From positions 4,712,001 to 4,776,000 of the forward strand of contig CM072337.1 in NCBI GenBank assembly GCA_036874045.1: a DNA stretch of 64,000 bases. Reading direction: 5' to 3'. The notes beneath the pieces are model-generated. The model made no database searches and was not told the origin of the DNA. It saw only the letters and a program-made list of their open reading frames with translations. The stretch is from Cymodocea nodosa. Taxonomy: Eukaryota > Streptophyta > Magnoliopsida > Alismatales > Cymodoceaceae. Below, one piece after another: positions 44,789 to 55,919 of the stretch (position 1 is its first letter; every line of letters starts with the position of its first letter). The position numbers and the translations under genes were made by a program.

Positions 44789-46633
44789 TGTTTAGAATGA
44801 AAAAGTGCATAATATTAAGGATTAAATGATGGTTAATTGCATAATATTTAGCTTATCATATGAGAATTAAGCCATTATGTTATAATTGCATTGTTATGTG
44901 CTTTAATGAAGGAATCTGCATAATTTCAAGGAATTAGCGTTAATTAAGTACATTTCTGAATTGTCAATGAATTGCAGGATTTTAATTCTTAAGTATCTGA
45001 ATTTTCTATTATTTTGGAGAGTTATATTTAAAGTACTAGATAGTTATGTTTTAAACGCTTAAAGAATATTTTGTTATTTCTTGGAGTACATGTGTTGAAA
45101 CATCAATGCATGACTTAAGTGAATTTACGGTAAGTTATCTGGTAACTATCCGAAATACATCAGAGCATCGAATAGTTAAGGTTTGTAAGTATCCGAAATA
45201 TCTGAACTAGTTATTTCCTTATTGCATGTGTTTTACAGTTAAATCAACGAAGTAAGTTCGTTGAGTTATCTGTAACTTCATGGACTATCTATTTTCTAAT
45301 ATGCCACTGTAGCAGTTGTAGAAACAGGACATTCGAAGGAAAACCTCGATTACATGTATCACATAGGAATTCACTCGTGGAATGATGAAGAAATCACCAT
45401 CGTTGATATGAATAAAGGAAATCCAACCAATCATCTAAGCAGAAGCAGTTACTACTGAAAGAAATATAAAAGAAGAGGAGAAAGATGAAGAAAGTGTGTG
45501 TGTAGAGGTGGAGAACCGTGCTAACTGCAGGAAACGTTGGAAGTTCCCTGAAGCTCCACACCACCACCAAAATCACTAACCATCGGAGGTTTGTGAGGAT
45601 ACTTTCCTGATGTCAGGTCGATTCCGAGCCAAACACAGTGACTGACAACCACTATGAGGAGTGATCACGTCGTGGGAAGGGAAGCCATTTTCACCAAGCA
45701 CCAACTCATATCTTAGGAGATCATAAAGCTTTTAGCCTTAGTTTCTGGTTGATGCCAGTATGCTGAAGAGGAGGTCATCTTACAATTTTGGATTCGCGAT
45801 TCTATAGGGAGAGGAGGCAAGATTGTAAGTGATTAAGTTTTCAGTGGTGTAATCACGTCGCATGTAGTGACGAAAGTTTTTACTATCGATAGAGATTTTT
45901 ACATTTCACCTTTCGCTCATCTTCAAGAACATATCAAAACAAAAATACCAAAAATAACAAATTATCTATGTTTACATTTAGTATTAAAGTGTTGTATTGT
46001 TTGCTTTGTATTGTGATTAATGTTATCATTGTCAATATTGTGAATGTTTTATGTTTGTTTGATTTAGAAAATAGAAAATAGTTTTATTGTTTACTGAAAT
46101 TGATTCGTTCTAGATACTTAAAGATTTAAATGGTTATTGTTTGAAATATCTGAATGTTAGTGTTGCCTAATGATAAATCTAATATTAACTAACGTTATAG
46201 AGCTTAATTAATGTTATTTACATTCTATGGAATCGCCCAATGGTTGGCAAATTCCTATGTAAATAGTAGTATTTAACTAGAAAGATAGGCTCATGGAGTT
46301 AACTTAAGTCCACGAGGTTAGTCCGTTGAGTTGGCCATAACTCCACGAACTAGGTCCGTTGTGTTAACTGTAACTCAGTGGAGTACTTAACTGAACACAT
46401 ATAAACTCCAATATAAAAATTGGAGTAGTACACAATTCTTACTTAATCTTTGTGGGATCGACCTATACTTGCACACAAATACAATATACACTATGCACTT
46501 GTATTTAAAATACAAATTGGAATTAATATCTAATTTGTGTGAAAGGTTGTTTGCTTACTTCTAAAAGTAATTATTGATATAAACATAAAGACAAATTAAA
46601 CAAGTTTAAGAATTAACTTAACAACCCCAAATA
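44789..46633 (+). repeat. G1 right LTR (Athila-type gypsy, 1845 bp)
   Basis: TGTTTAGAATGAAAAAGTGC...CAACCCCAAATA directly after a polypurine tract, so it is a 3' LTR. It carries the 'GGGATCGACCTATACTTGCA' block near its 3' part, usual in Athila-like LTRs. SA pol resumes at 46634 (GTATTTTTGTTGG), showing the original insertion target. It pairs with the LTR at 9420. Confidence 0.85.
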
Positions 46634-46755
46634 GTATTTTTGTTGGTTATTCTATTAGAAGTAAGGCATATAAAATATACAATAAATCAGCAAAAACCAT
46701 TGAGGAAACCCTACATGTGACATTTCATGAAAATTCTCATTTGGATTTTAGACAT
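46634..46755 (+). pseudogene. SA pol piece (integrase C-terminal block)
   Basis: Colinear with SC 18474-18595 (FVGYSIRSKAYK, then a TLHVTFHENSHLDF-like stretch). The last five bases, GACAT, are the SB target duplication. Confidence 0.85.
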
Positions 46756-48470
46756 TGTAGGATCGTATGGCTACACAAGAGGGGGGTGAATTGTGTTTTT
46801 CAATATTTTCGAATATAATTGAAACTTTAAAACACAAAAACAAGTCGAGACATTGTTTTTATAAAATCATTTTTATTCAAGGTTTCAATTACAATATACA
46901 ATTCAATTCTTCTTAGAAATTGTAGATGCAATTATATCTTGATACCATGTATCATCTAAACAATTTCATAACTACAAATAGAGAAAACTAATTTACGGAA
47001 CTTAAAACATTTCACCCTGTTTGAGATCTTTCTTCTTCTTATTCTTCTCTTTCTTCTTCAGCAATTCTTTAGTGACAAATATCTTATCTTTTTATGCTTC
47101 ATTGAATTTGCTTTCTTCTAATACTTTAAATCTTCAGTGACGTAAATCTTACCTTTTCTGCTTCATTGAATTTTCTTCCACCTGATACTTCAAATCTTCA
47201 GTGACATATATCTTACCCTTTTCGCTTCACTAAATTTTCTTTCACCTGAGACTTCAAATCTTCAGTGACATATATCTTACCCTTTTTGCTTCATTGAATT
47301 TTCTTCCACCTGAGTGATTTTCCCCAAAGAGGTGTTTTTGATCCTTGAAAAGATTTTTCGTTTGATGTGCAGGGATAGTTTGATCCTTGAAAAGATTTTT
47401 CATTTTGTGTGCCAAGATAATTTGATCAACGAGAATTCTATGCCTTTTATACTGTATGTTCATTACATGCATATCCTCCACGTTTAATCACTACTAGTTT
47501 TCCACTTCTTCACGTCTTTTCTTTTTCCTTCATCGAAATACACACGTTCTGACCTACGTTTACATTTCGAATTTTCTTTAATCATTAGTCTTGGATCTCT
47601 AAAAAATTTCCTACAAAATAAACTTTCTCGTCTAAAATTTTTCATCAGTATAATAAGAAGTCGTTACTTTAATGTTAACTAAATGAGTAACACAAGTATA
47701 TATATAACTTAACATTTTTAACTTAACGAGTTCCTCATGTGCCAATTCACGTGACTAGTACTATAGCTAACTCAAGGAACTAAGTCTATGGTATTACGCT
47801 AACTCAATGAACCATCTTCGTTGTGTTACGATAACTCAATGAACCAGTGATAAACTAATGTTTTTATAATAAGAATTTTACCACGTTCAAAAATAACAAC
47901 TTAAGTTTATAACACTAACCTAATGCATTGCCTTAGTGTTCAATGTAGCAACTCAACGCGTTTAGTTATGTTAACTTAATGAGTTAAACATGTGCACCTT
48001 ACGCGATACAATATAACATTCGTAACTTATAATTTCACATGTATAACACTAACTTAACGAGTTCGTCTCTTCTTTTACTCATTAACTTAACGAGTTCTCA
48101 CATGACCTATTTTAACTTTTAAGCCTCTAACTTAACAAGTTCTCACGTGACCTCCAAACAAATAACACTCTAACTTAACTAGTTGTCTAAACGTGCATTA
48201 TACATGATATAGAAAATATAACTTTAAAATGTATCATGTTTTTCAATAAAAATACACGTTAACTTAATGTTTAGTTAAATGAGAAATTAATGCAACGAAA
48301 TGACTAGTTATTAACTTAGTATAATTTCAGATCCAATACAAACAAGTATTTATATCAGTAAACTTTTTCTGTATTAATTGATGATTTTAATTCATTTTCA
48401 CAAGCAATAGTAATTGAGCAAATATGATTATTTTCATTTAGCACACATCATCAAAACAAAATACTCAACA
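46756..48470 (-). repeat. SB 3' LTR (1715 bp)
   Basis: Plus-strand reading TGTAGGATCGTATGG...AATACTCAACA, flanked by GACAT on the left and a polypurine tract on the right. Shares the GAATTGTG/C-rich edge AGAGGGGGGTGAATTGTG with other Sireviruses. Confidence 0.92.
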
Positions 48471-48495
48471 ACCTCCCTCTTTTTGATGATGACAA
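48471..48495 (-). promoter_or_regulatory. SB polypurine tract
   Basis: The minus strand reads ATCATCAAAAAGAGGGAGGT against the LTR edge, close to the SC tract and to the Sirevirus pattern. Bases 48496-49050 are AT-rich 3' untranslated sequence; no gene seen. Confidence 0.8.
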
Positions 48496-49049
48496 AATCA
48501 TATTAAATCAATTATAAAATATATTTAACTCGACAAAGCACCTTCATTGGGTTAACTTTTAATTTAACAAACACGTTTGTTGACTTAAGTTCACTTAAGC
48601 TTATTTCTATTGTTTGTGTAAATTTCACCTCTTAGAATTAAAATTTTCAGATGTCAATAATTATATAGGTATTAGTTTTCTAATTATCATCTGTCAGATT
48701 ACAATAACCATAAATATCATCTCCCTTTATACTATATGCAATTAAAATCATAATCATCTTTTTATAACCTTTTGTCCTTCTTTTTGTCATTAATCAAAAA
48801 GATAATTACAGAGAATATATATAGTAAGAGATATATTTACAACAACTCTTTCTATAAACAATAATAAGAATAGAATGCATTTACAGAAAAATGTATTGTT
48901 CAATGAATCAAACAAGAAATACAAACATTACATTTTGTATTCAGAAACAAGCAAATAGAAAGTTATCGATCCCTCCTAAGTATATCACTTATAGCATTAC
49001 ATATTTTATCTCCTAGATGCCTAATATCATTCCTGATGTTGTTAAGCAT

Positions 49050-50627
49050 TGCATCTAAGTCAGGAGGTAGCTGGGGTTGTTGTTCTGTTGGAACTGAATA
49101 ATTTTGTTATTGTGGTTGTATATGTTCTGTACAATCAGATTGTTGTTGTTGTTGTCGTTGAGTTTTATGCATGACCTAATATTTTTGCAAATCTTTTATA
49201 CTAAATGCTCTCATGCCTTTTGTTTCAAAGGGCCAGTCGGATAAATTCAATTGGCTTACAAGGATTCTACATATAGCATCACCATAAAATAACTTTGAAC
49301 TTATATGTTGTAGTTGAGAAGTAAAAACGTCAAACCAATTGATTTGAATTCTATTTAGCAGACCATAAGTTGCATATAAATAGCTTCTACTGACTTCCAT
49401 ATTGTGTCCAACTCTCTGAAATAAATTGGCATGTAATATATTTGCAATGAACCTTGCCTCTGCATTCAGATTTTCTATTAATCTTATTTCAGAATATACA
49501 TCTGGAATTTTTGATAAAGACTGAATGTCCCATTTCAACTGTTTAATCATGTCAAATTTGTTTGTAACAACAACACCTTCATTCTTTAATCCCAAAACTT
49601 CAAAGATTAACTTAGGAGACAATATAAACTCTTGTTGATTTATTTGAGTTTTCAGAAAATTTTCATTCTTGACTAGATTGCTATAAAAAGCTGCAATAAG
49701 CTCTATGTATTGCTTCCATGTCGTTCCAACTGGCAAGAATTGAATGAGTCCTTGATACTCAAATAGATCTCTTATTTCCATCAAATTTCTAAATTTTATT
49801 GGTCAAGCATGCAGAATCTGACTTGTAATCAGATTATTATATTTCTGCAATGCTTCTTCAGATCTAAAATGAATTAAATTACCTTGAATTTGTAATATTG
49901 TATATAAAGAAGGTGATACCTGAAGCTGTGATTCTGAATTTATTTCATCTTTAGGAATCTCTTCTACAAAATGAATGTCATGTTGTTCCTCTGTGAAAAT
50001 ATTTTCTTGAATCTACTTAGGTAAGCTTGATTCTTCAACTTCAATAGTGTTAGGAACATTTTCAATATGCTCTACATTCATTGGTTCAGTCTCTATAGAA
50101 TGATCAGAGTTCAATTTTTCCACAAATTCTACAGCTAGTGTATCTGTCTGTAATTGTTCATTTTGTTCAATATATATTTTCATTGATACATGCTGTGAAT
50201 TCTCAAACTCTGGTTCCATAGATTCTGAAGAAGGTTGGTTAACGTTTAGCTCTTCTGAAGTCTTAATATTATCAATATCTACTACTCTAGACAATTTAGC
50301 CTGTGAACTAGTTACTGCCTCAACATTGTCAATTATATCTACAATAACTTGTTCAATGTCAGTTACCTGATGCTCTGATTTTTCAATTTCTACATCATCA
50401 GGACTTGTACTAATAGAAAAACTTGAGCTCATATTTGACTTGGATTTCTTCTCAAGTTTTCTAGCAAGGGAAAATAAAGTCTCATTATCATCAACAGTTT
50501 TAGTATGCTCAGAACTGATGAGTTTATCAGATGCACAATAAGGTACAATGTCTAGACATACATTGTTCTTTAGAAATAAATTTTCATCTAATTGTCCTTT
50601 TTCAATAGACTTTATTTCTATAGACAT
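49050..50627 (-). pseudogene. SB third ORF: acidic linker, putative plant transposon protein-like domain, Gln-rich tail
   Basis: ATG 50627 opens MSIEIKSIEKGQLDENLFLK. A linker of about 200 residues rich in Glu/Ser/Val/Asn follows. The domain lies within 49176-49860: RDLFEYQGLIQFLP, IELIAAFYSNLVKNENF, FILSPKLIFEVLGLKNEGVV, NAEARFIANILHANLFQRVG, YATYGLLNRIQINWFDVFTS, and SKLFYGDAICRIL. A poly-Gln-coding tail runs to about 49050. The domain part stays open for 202 codons and covers the C-terminal helices not present in SD. No membrane helix or signal peptide. Function unknown; similarity to the plant transposon-protein family is from memory. Broken at a few places. Confidence 0.65.
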
Positions 50628-50660
50628 AATTTTTCTAACTTTTCTTCTTCTATAACATTT

Positions 50661-51233
50661 CTATTTCTCCTCTTCAGGTATTGCTGTTTTCTTTTCAAAT
50701 TGCTTCATAAAATTTTTCTTCTTTAATTCTTCAAAGGCACTTTCTATTGTTATAGCCTTTCGAAGACTGTCAACCTTTTTTTTATCTACAGCAATATTTG
50801 ATTCTACTTTTTTTAAATATAAATGGGTAGGGATAGCTGATTCATGCTCTTCCTCAAATACATGTAGTCTTGTACCGCTTATTGGTATTTGAGGAATTCT
50901 AGTTGATGTACCTACACCTTTTTCCAAATATTTTGCATACTACTCGAGAAATGCAATCTCAACACATTTCATTCTGTATTCTCTATCAAATTTACTACGA
51001 ATACCCATGTATGTAATATTTTCATCAGTATTTTGAAGCTCTTGTCTAACTTCATCTAGAATACCTTGAGGAAAGAAGTAATCTTTATAAATTTCTGCTA
51101 ACCTTTTGTCCACTCGAAATATTTTCTTAAACGAAGTGCGTGGAACTTCATCATTCTCTATTTCTTTTCCTTTTGCATCTCCTCTGCTTTTGCCTTTTCC
51201 TCTGCCACGACCTTTGTAGAACTTGGAGACCAT
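50661..51233 (-). pseudogene. SB third-ORF region, basic N-terminal protein
   Basis: Start chosen at 51233 (MVSKFYKGRGRGKGKSRG), shared with SD 27808. A basic Gly/Lys/Arg tail is followed by charged helices (RVDKRLAEIYKDYF, YMGIRSKFDREYRMKCVE, KKVDSLRKAITIESAFEELK). Separated from the acidic ORF by about 33 bp. A TATTTAAAC box about 85 bp upstream suggests separate transcription. Not a family I recognise. Lightly broken. Confidence 0.55.
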
Positions 51234-52815
51234 CGTCGCAGGTTGTAACAGCAACAAGCGGGAAAGAGTTTCTTGACAAAGTTTACAGAATAACCTAAGT
51301 GCCCATGAATAAGTGTTTAAATAGGGTTTTTAGGTGAATAACTCAACGTTTATAAGTCGGGTTTAGATATTAAATGTATATTGAATAAAGTTTATTCAAT
51401 CAAGGTATCCGAAATATTCAAGTATAACTCATTGAGTTAACTAACCTAACAAGTAAAACGCTGTCTAAAGGTAGTTTTACACGTTACCTTATATAACATA
51501 ACGTTCAGTGAATACACTTAAAACAATTCTCGGATGTTTTCAACTGAAACATTCCGAACACACCACAATAGCTATACCTTAACATTTTCTTGAGAACATT
51601 GTAAACTATTCTAACATTCCTGTCCTTTGAATATAAAATAGTTTGTTTGTCTTTTTAAATTATTTCATCAAGATTTTAAGAGGACATTAAGTCAGATTAA
51701 CCAAGATTTGTATTTTGAATTATATTAATCTGTTTTGGACATTATTAATCCTCCCCCTACAAATATACTTCTTATATATTCAATAACATACATAATATAC
51801 TTGTATAACAATAGATGTTAAGTATAACTAGACTTTTAAATTTTCTTTTCAAAAACTTTCGTTATTCTGAATTCATCAAAAATGATTTATAGAATCAAGT
51901 CCTACTGTATATGAATCAAAACACAACTTTGAACTCAATATGATTAATTCAAGGAGAATAAAAGAATGTATTTCAAATAAACATTTTCAAAAGTACTAAT
52001 GTTGATTCAATAACTTAGTAGTCGTATTGGTAGAAATTATATTGGACTCAAAGATATCTGTAATTAATGAAACACCTTATTTTTGTTTTGTTTTGTTTTT
52101 TTTTTTTGAAAGTTAGTTTGAAAAGCTTGAATCATACAAGAGCTTTCTAATGTACCCGTGTAATGAGCTTTTAGTCAACAATCCTAGATTTGATCAAGAC
52201 CTTAGGTTGCCAGATTTAAAGAATCCTTTTTCAGGACAACAATCCTTACATACCTATCTACTCGAGTACAAAAGGCTCATGATCAAACTAATCAATAAAC
52301 TCTCAAAGATTTTCTCTTTGTAAGCACTTTTCATTTTAAGCACAATATATATGTATTCCATTAATATAGATGCAATAAAACACAAATCTCATACGATTTT
52401 TACTTCTATGATTTCACTAAGAATATGAATCAATTTCAAAAAGTTTATACTTTTGATTAACAATTTAAGATGAGTTACATATAACTTATTCTTCAAGTTT
52501 AATCAATTAAGTCAAATTCATGCATGATCATATGCACTTTCCTTGATTCAAAGAAAACACTTAATCAAAATTTCAGAATGTTAGAAGTATTTAATGTTTT
52601 TCATTTACACTTCCACTTAAAATCGTAAAAACCATTAAAATTGATAAACTACTTAAAATCAATAAGGTACTACTATGATTTTACAATAAATACATAGTAT
52701 CTTCTCTTAAGCAGTAGTTTAGATATTACTTAGATATTTATGATAAGTATATAATATCTATGAGGTGAACAACATCATCAATACTATTTATCTTTTTATG
52801 TGGAGTTGAAGCATT
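51234..52815 (-). other. SB noncoding interval, partly gypsy-derived
   Basis: 1.6 kb, no gene. Bases 51300-51330 hold the TATA-like box (minus strand CTATTTAAACAC). A purine tract GTAGGGGGAGGATTAAT is near 51746-51763. Bases about 52090-52580 match gypsy 3' noncoding sequence 43830-44290 in sense orientation. A T-rich run is at 52080-52109. Overall colinear with SD 27809-29427. Confidence 0.75.
51312..51326 (-). promoter_or_regulatory. TATA-like box upstream of SB third ORF
   Basis: The minus strand reads CCCTATTTAAACACTT, about 85 bp before ATG 51233. SD has the same motif at the same distance (27890-27902). The spacing fits a plant core promoter, but no transcript evidence is available. 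Confidence 0.45.
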
Positions 52816-55800
52816 TTACACATCACATAGCCTACAAATACCTAAATTTAATCTAATGTTGTAGAATGTATTTTCGTTTATAGGTTTTGTAAATATATCA
52901 ACTAATTGATTTTTACTAGACACAAATTCTAATTTAATTTTTCCTTTAATTACGGTATCTCTTAGAAAATGATTTCTAACCTCTATATGCTTTGCTCTAG
53001 AATGTAATACAAGATTTTTGGAAAGATTTATTGCAGAATTATTGTCACAATAAATCTTAGTTGTATCATAAGATAATTCAAAATCATCTAAGGTTTGCCT
53101 TATCCACAGAATCTGAGTGCAACATAGTGCAGCAACAACATATTCAGCTTTTGTAGTAGAAAGTGCTAAACAATTTTGCTTTTTACTAAACCATGACACC
53201 AAATTGTTTCCCAATAATTGATATGTGACACTTGTACTTTTTCTCTCAGATTTAGATCTTGCATAATCAGCATCAGTATATCCTATAAGATCTATTGAAC
53301 TATCCTTAGAATAATACAGTTTGAAATTTTTAGTTCCTTGTATATATCTAAATATTCTTTTAACCACAATTGAGTGTGATTCTTTAGGATTAGATTGAAA
53401 TCTAGCACAAACACACACAGCAAACATAATATTAGGCCTATTAGTAGTCAAATAAAGTAAAGAACCAATCATACTTCTGTATTTTCTTTGATCTATTGTT
53501 TTTCCTCTGTCATCAATATCTTACTTTAATGAAGTACTCATAGGAGTTCCTCGAATCCTTGTATCATTAAAATTAAATTTCTTAAGCATTTCATCTGCAT
53601 ATTTTTCCTAATTTAAAAATATACCTTTATCCATTTGCTTAATTTGAAGTCCTAGAAAATATGAAAGTTCTCCTATCATACTCATTTCAAACTGATTAGT
53701 CATCTCTTCAGAGAATATTTTTATCAGCTTATCAGAGGTTGCTCCAAAGATTATATCATCCACGTATATTTGAACAACAATCTGATCTTTACCGTCTCTC
53801 TTGATAAATAGAGTATGATCCACTTTTCCCATGATATAGCCTTTTTCTATTAAAAAAGTAGATAATCTTTCATACCATGATCTAGGTGCTTGCTTCAAAC
53901 CATATAAGGCTTTCTTCAATTTATACACAAAGTTAGGATTTTTAATATCTTTAAATCCAGGTGGTTGTTTTACGTAGACTTCTTCATTAATTAAACTATT
54001 TAGAAATGCACTCTTTACATCCATTTGAAATAATTTAAAATCCATATAACAAGCATAGGCCAATAATATTCTAATACTTTCTAACCTAACCATAGGAGCA
54101 AATGTTTCATCATAATCTAGTCCTTCTTCTTGTGTATACCCTTGTGCAACTAATCTAGCTTTGTTCCTTATAACTTGACCAGTTTCATTAGTTTTGTTTC
54201 TAAAGATCTACTTTGTACCTATTATGGACTGATTTTCTGGTGGAAAGACTAATTCCCAAACATCATTTCTGATGAATTGATTTAGTTCTTCTTGCATTGC
54301 CACTATCCAATTTTCATCAGATAATGCTTCTTGTATATTCCTTGGTTCCATCATAGAAACAAACATACACATACTATTTAAATTTATTGAAGCTCTAGTT
54401 TTAACTCCCTTATTAATATAACCAATGACTTGAGTAATGGGATGTGATGAGGAATAACGCCAATTTCCCTGATTTTCCTTAATATTCTCATCAACATCTG
54501 AAGGTCCATCACTTTCATCATTAGTTTGATCATTTAAGTTCATATTTTTGATTTTCTCAGATAAATCTTCAATCTCTCTATTAATCTCTAACTCTTTTGG
54601 GAGATTGATCATATCATCATTATCAGCTTTAGATTGAGATTCTCTAAAAGAATTTTCATTGAAGCTTACATGGAGGGTTTCTTCAATAGTTCTTGAAGTC
54701 TTGTTATATACTCTATAGGCTTTACTTCTAGTAGAGTAACCTACAAAAATTCCTTCATCCGCTTTGGCTTGAAATTTATCCTTTTTATCCTTAGTATTAA
54801 GAATAAAACACTTGCAACCAAATGGTTTCATATAGAAAATTTTTGGAACCCTATTAAACATAATTTCAAAAGGAGTTTTATTAACACGAGGTCTTAAATG
54901 ACTTCTGTTAATAACATAACAAGCTGTATTCACTACTTCAACCCAAAGATTTTGAGGTAACTTATGTTCATTCAACATAGTTCTGTCCATCTCTTGAAGT
55001 GATCTATTCTTTCTCTCAACAACACCATTTTGACACGGTGCTCTTGGAAAAGAAATCTGTGATCAATGCCATGCTTATTACGATAAGTATCTATTTGATC
55101 ATTATCAAATTCAGTACCATGATCACTCTTAAGTTTTTGAATAGAGTCACTTTGTTCATTTTGAACAAGATTGCAAAACATTTTAAACCTTTCAATAACT
55201 TCTATTTTAGATGCTAGAAAATATACCCAAGTGTATCTAGAGAAGTCATCTACTAAAACAAATACATATCGTTTACCACCAAAACTCAAGATTCTTGTTG
55301 GTCCAAATAGATCCATATGTATAAGTTCTAAGACTCTCTTGCTTGAAATATGAGTTTTGGATTTAAAAGAGTTTTTGTGAAGTTTACCTAACTCACATGC
55401 ATCACACATAAAGTCCTTTGAGTATTTAATCTTTTGTAAACCTCTCACTAAATGTTTTCTAGATAGTTTATGTAACAGTTTAATATTTATATGCCCAATC
55501 CTTCTATGTCACAGATATGCATCACTAGATTCTATTAGCAAACATGAATTTAAATCAACTGCACCAGAAGGTAAAGATAAAATACATATAGAACCTTTTC
55601 TTTTAGCAATAAACTTAATTTCATCTGTATTTTTATCAATAATTTTGCATACATTATCTTCAAACACTACATAATATCTATTTTCAGTTAATTTTATAAC
55701 ACTTAGCAAATTAAATCCTAGGTTTTCTACATATAGTACATTCAAAATAACACAAGTCGGAGTTATTTGAACATTGCCCATACCTATGATTTTATCTTTG

Positions 55801-55900
55801 CTTTTGTTTCCAAATGTTACACTTCCTTTCATGGTATTTGTAAAATTTTGTAGTAGACTTTTTTGTTAGATCATGTGACTTGATGCTCCATTGTCGACGA
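52816..55900 (-). pseudogene. SB pol region: protease, integrase, RT, RNase H
   Basis: Protease/post-protease block near 55509-55890 (VTFGNKSKDKIIGMGNVQ, YVENLGFNLLSV). Integrase at about 54210-55450: zinc site CDACELGKLHKNSF, core LIHMDLFGPTRILSFGGK and LKSDHGTEFDNDQ, C-terminal KPFGCKCF and VGYSTRSKAYR. RT at about 53600-54230: QMDVKSAFLNS, YGLKQAPRSWYERL, and catalytic IYVDDIIFGATSD near 53760. RNase H at 52816-53472: DADYARSKSERKSTS, ALSTTKAEYV, CDNNSAINLSKN, HSRAKHIEVRNHFLRD, VDIFTKPI. RNase H, RT and integrase parts are well kept; about five breaks overall. Confidence 0.9.
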
Positions 55901-55919
55901 TCTATTTTGATGTTGTTTG

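Noticed and set aside
49050-51233. Calling the third-ORF block a retroviral-type envelope
   Set aside because: Position fits, but no signal peptide, transmembrane helix or glycosylation-rich ectodomain is visible; the recognisable part resembles a soluble plant transposon-protein domain.
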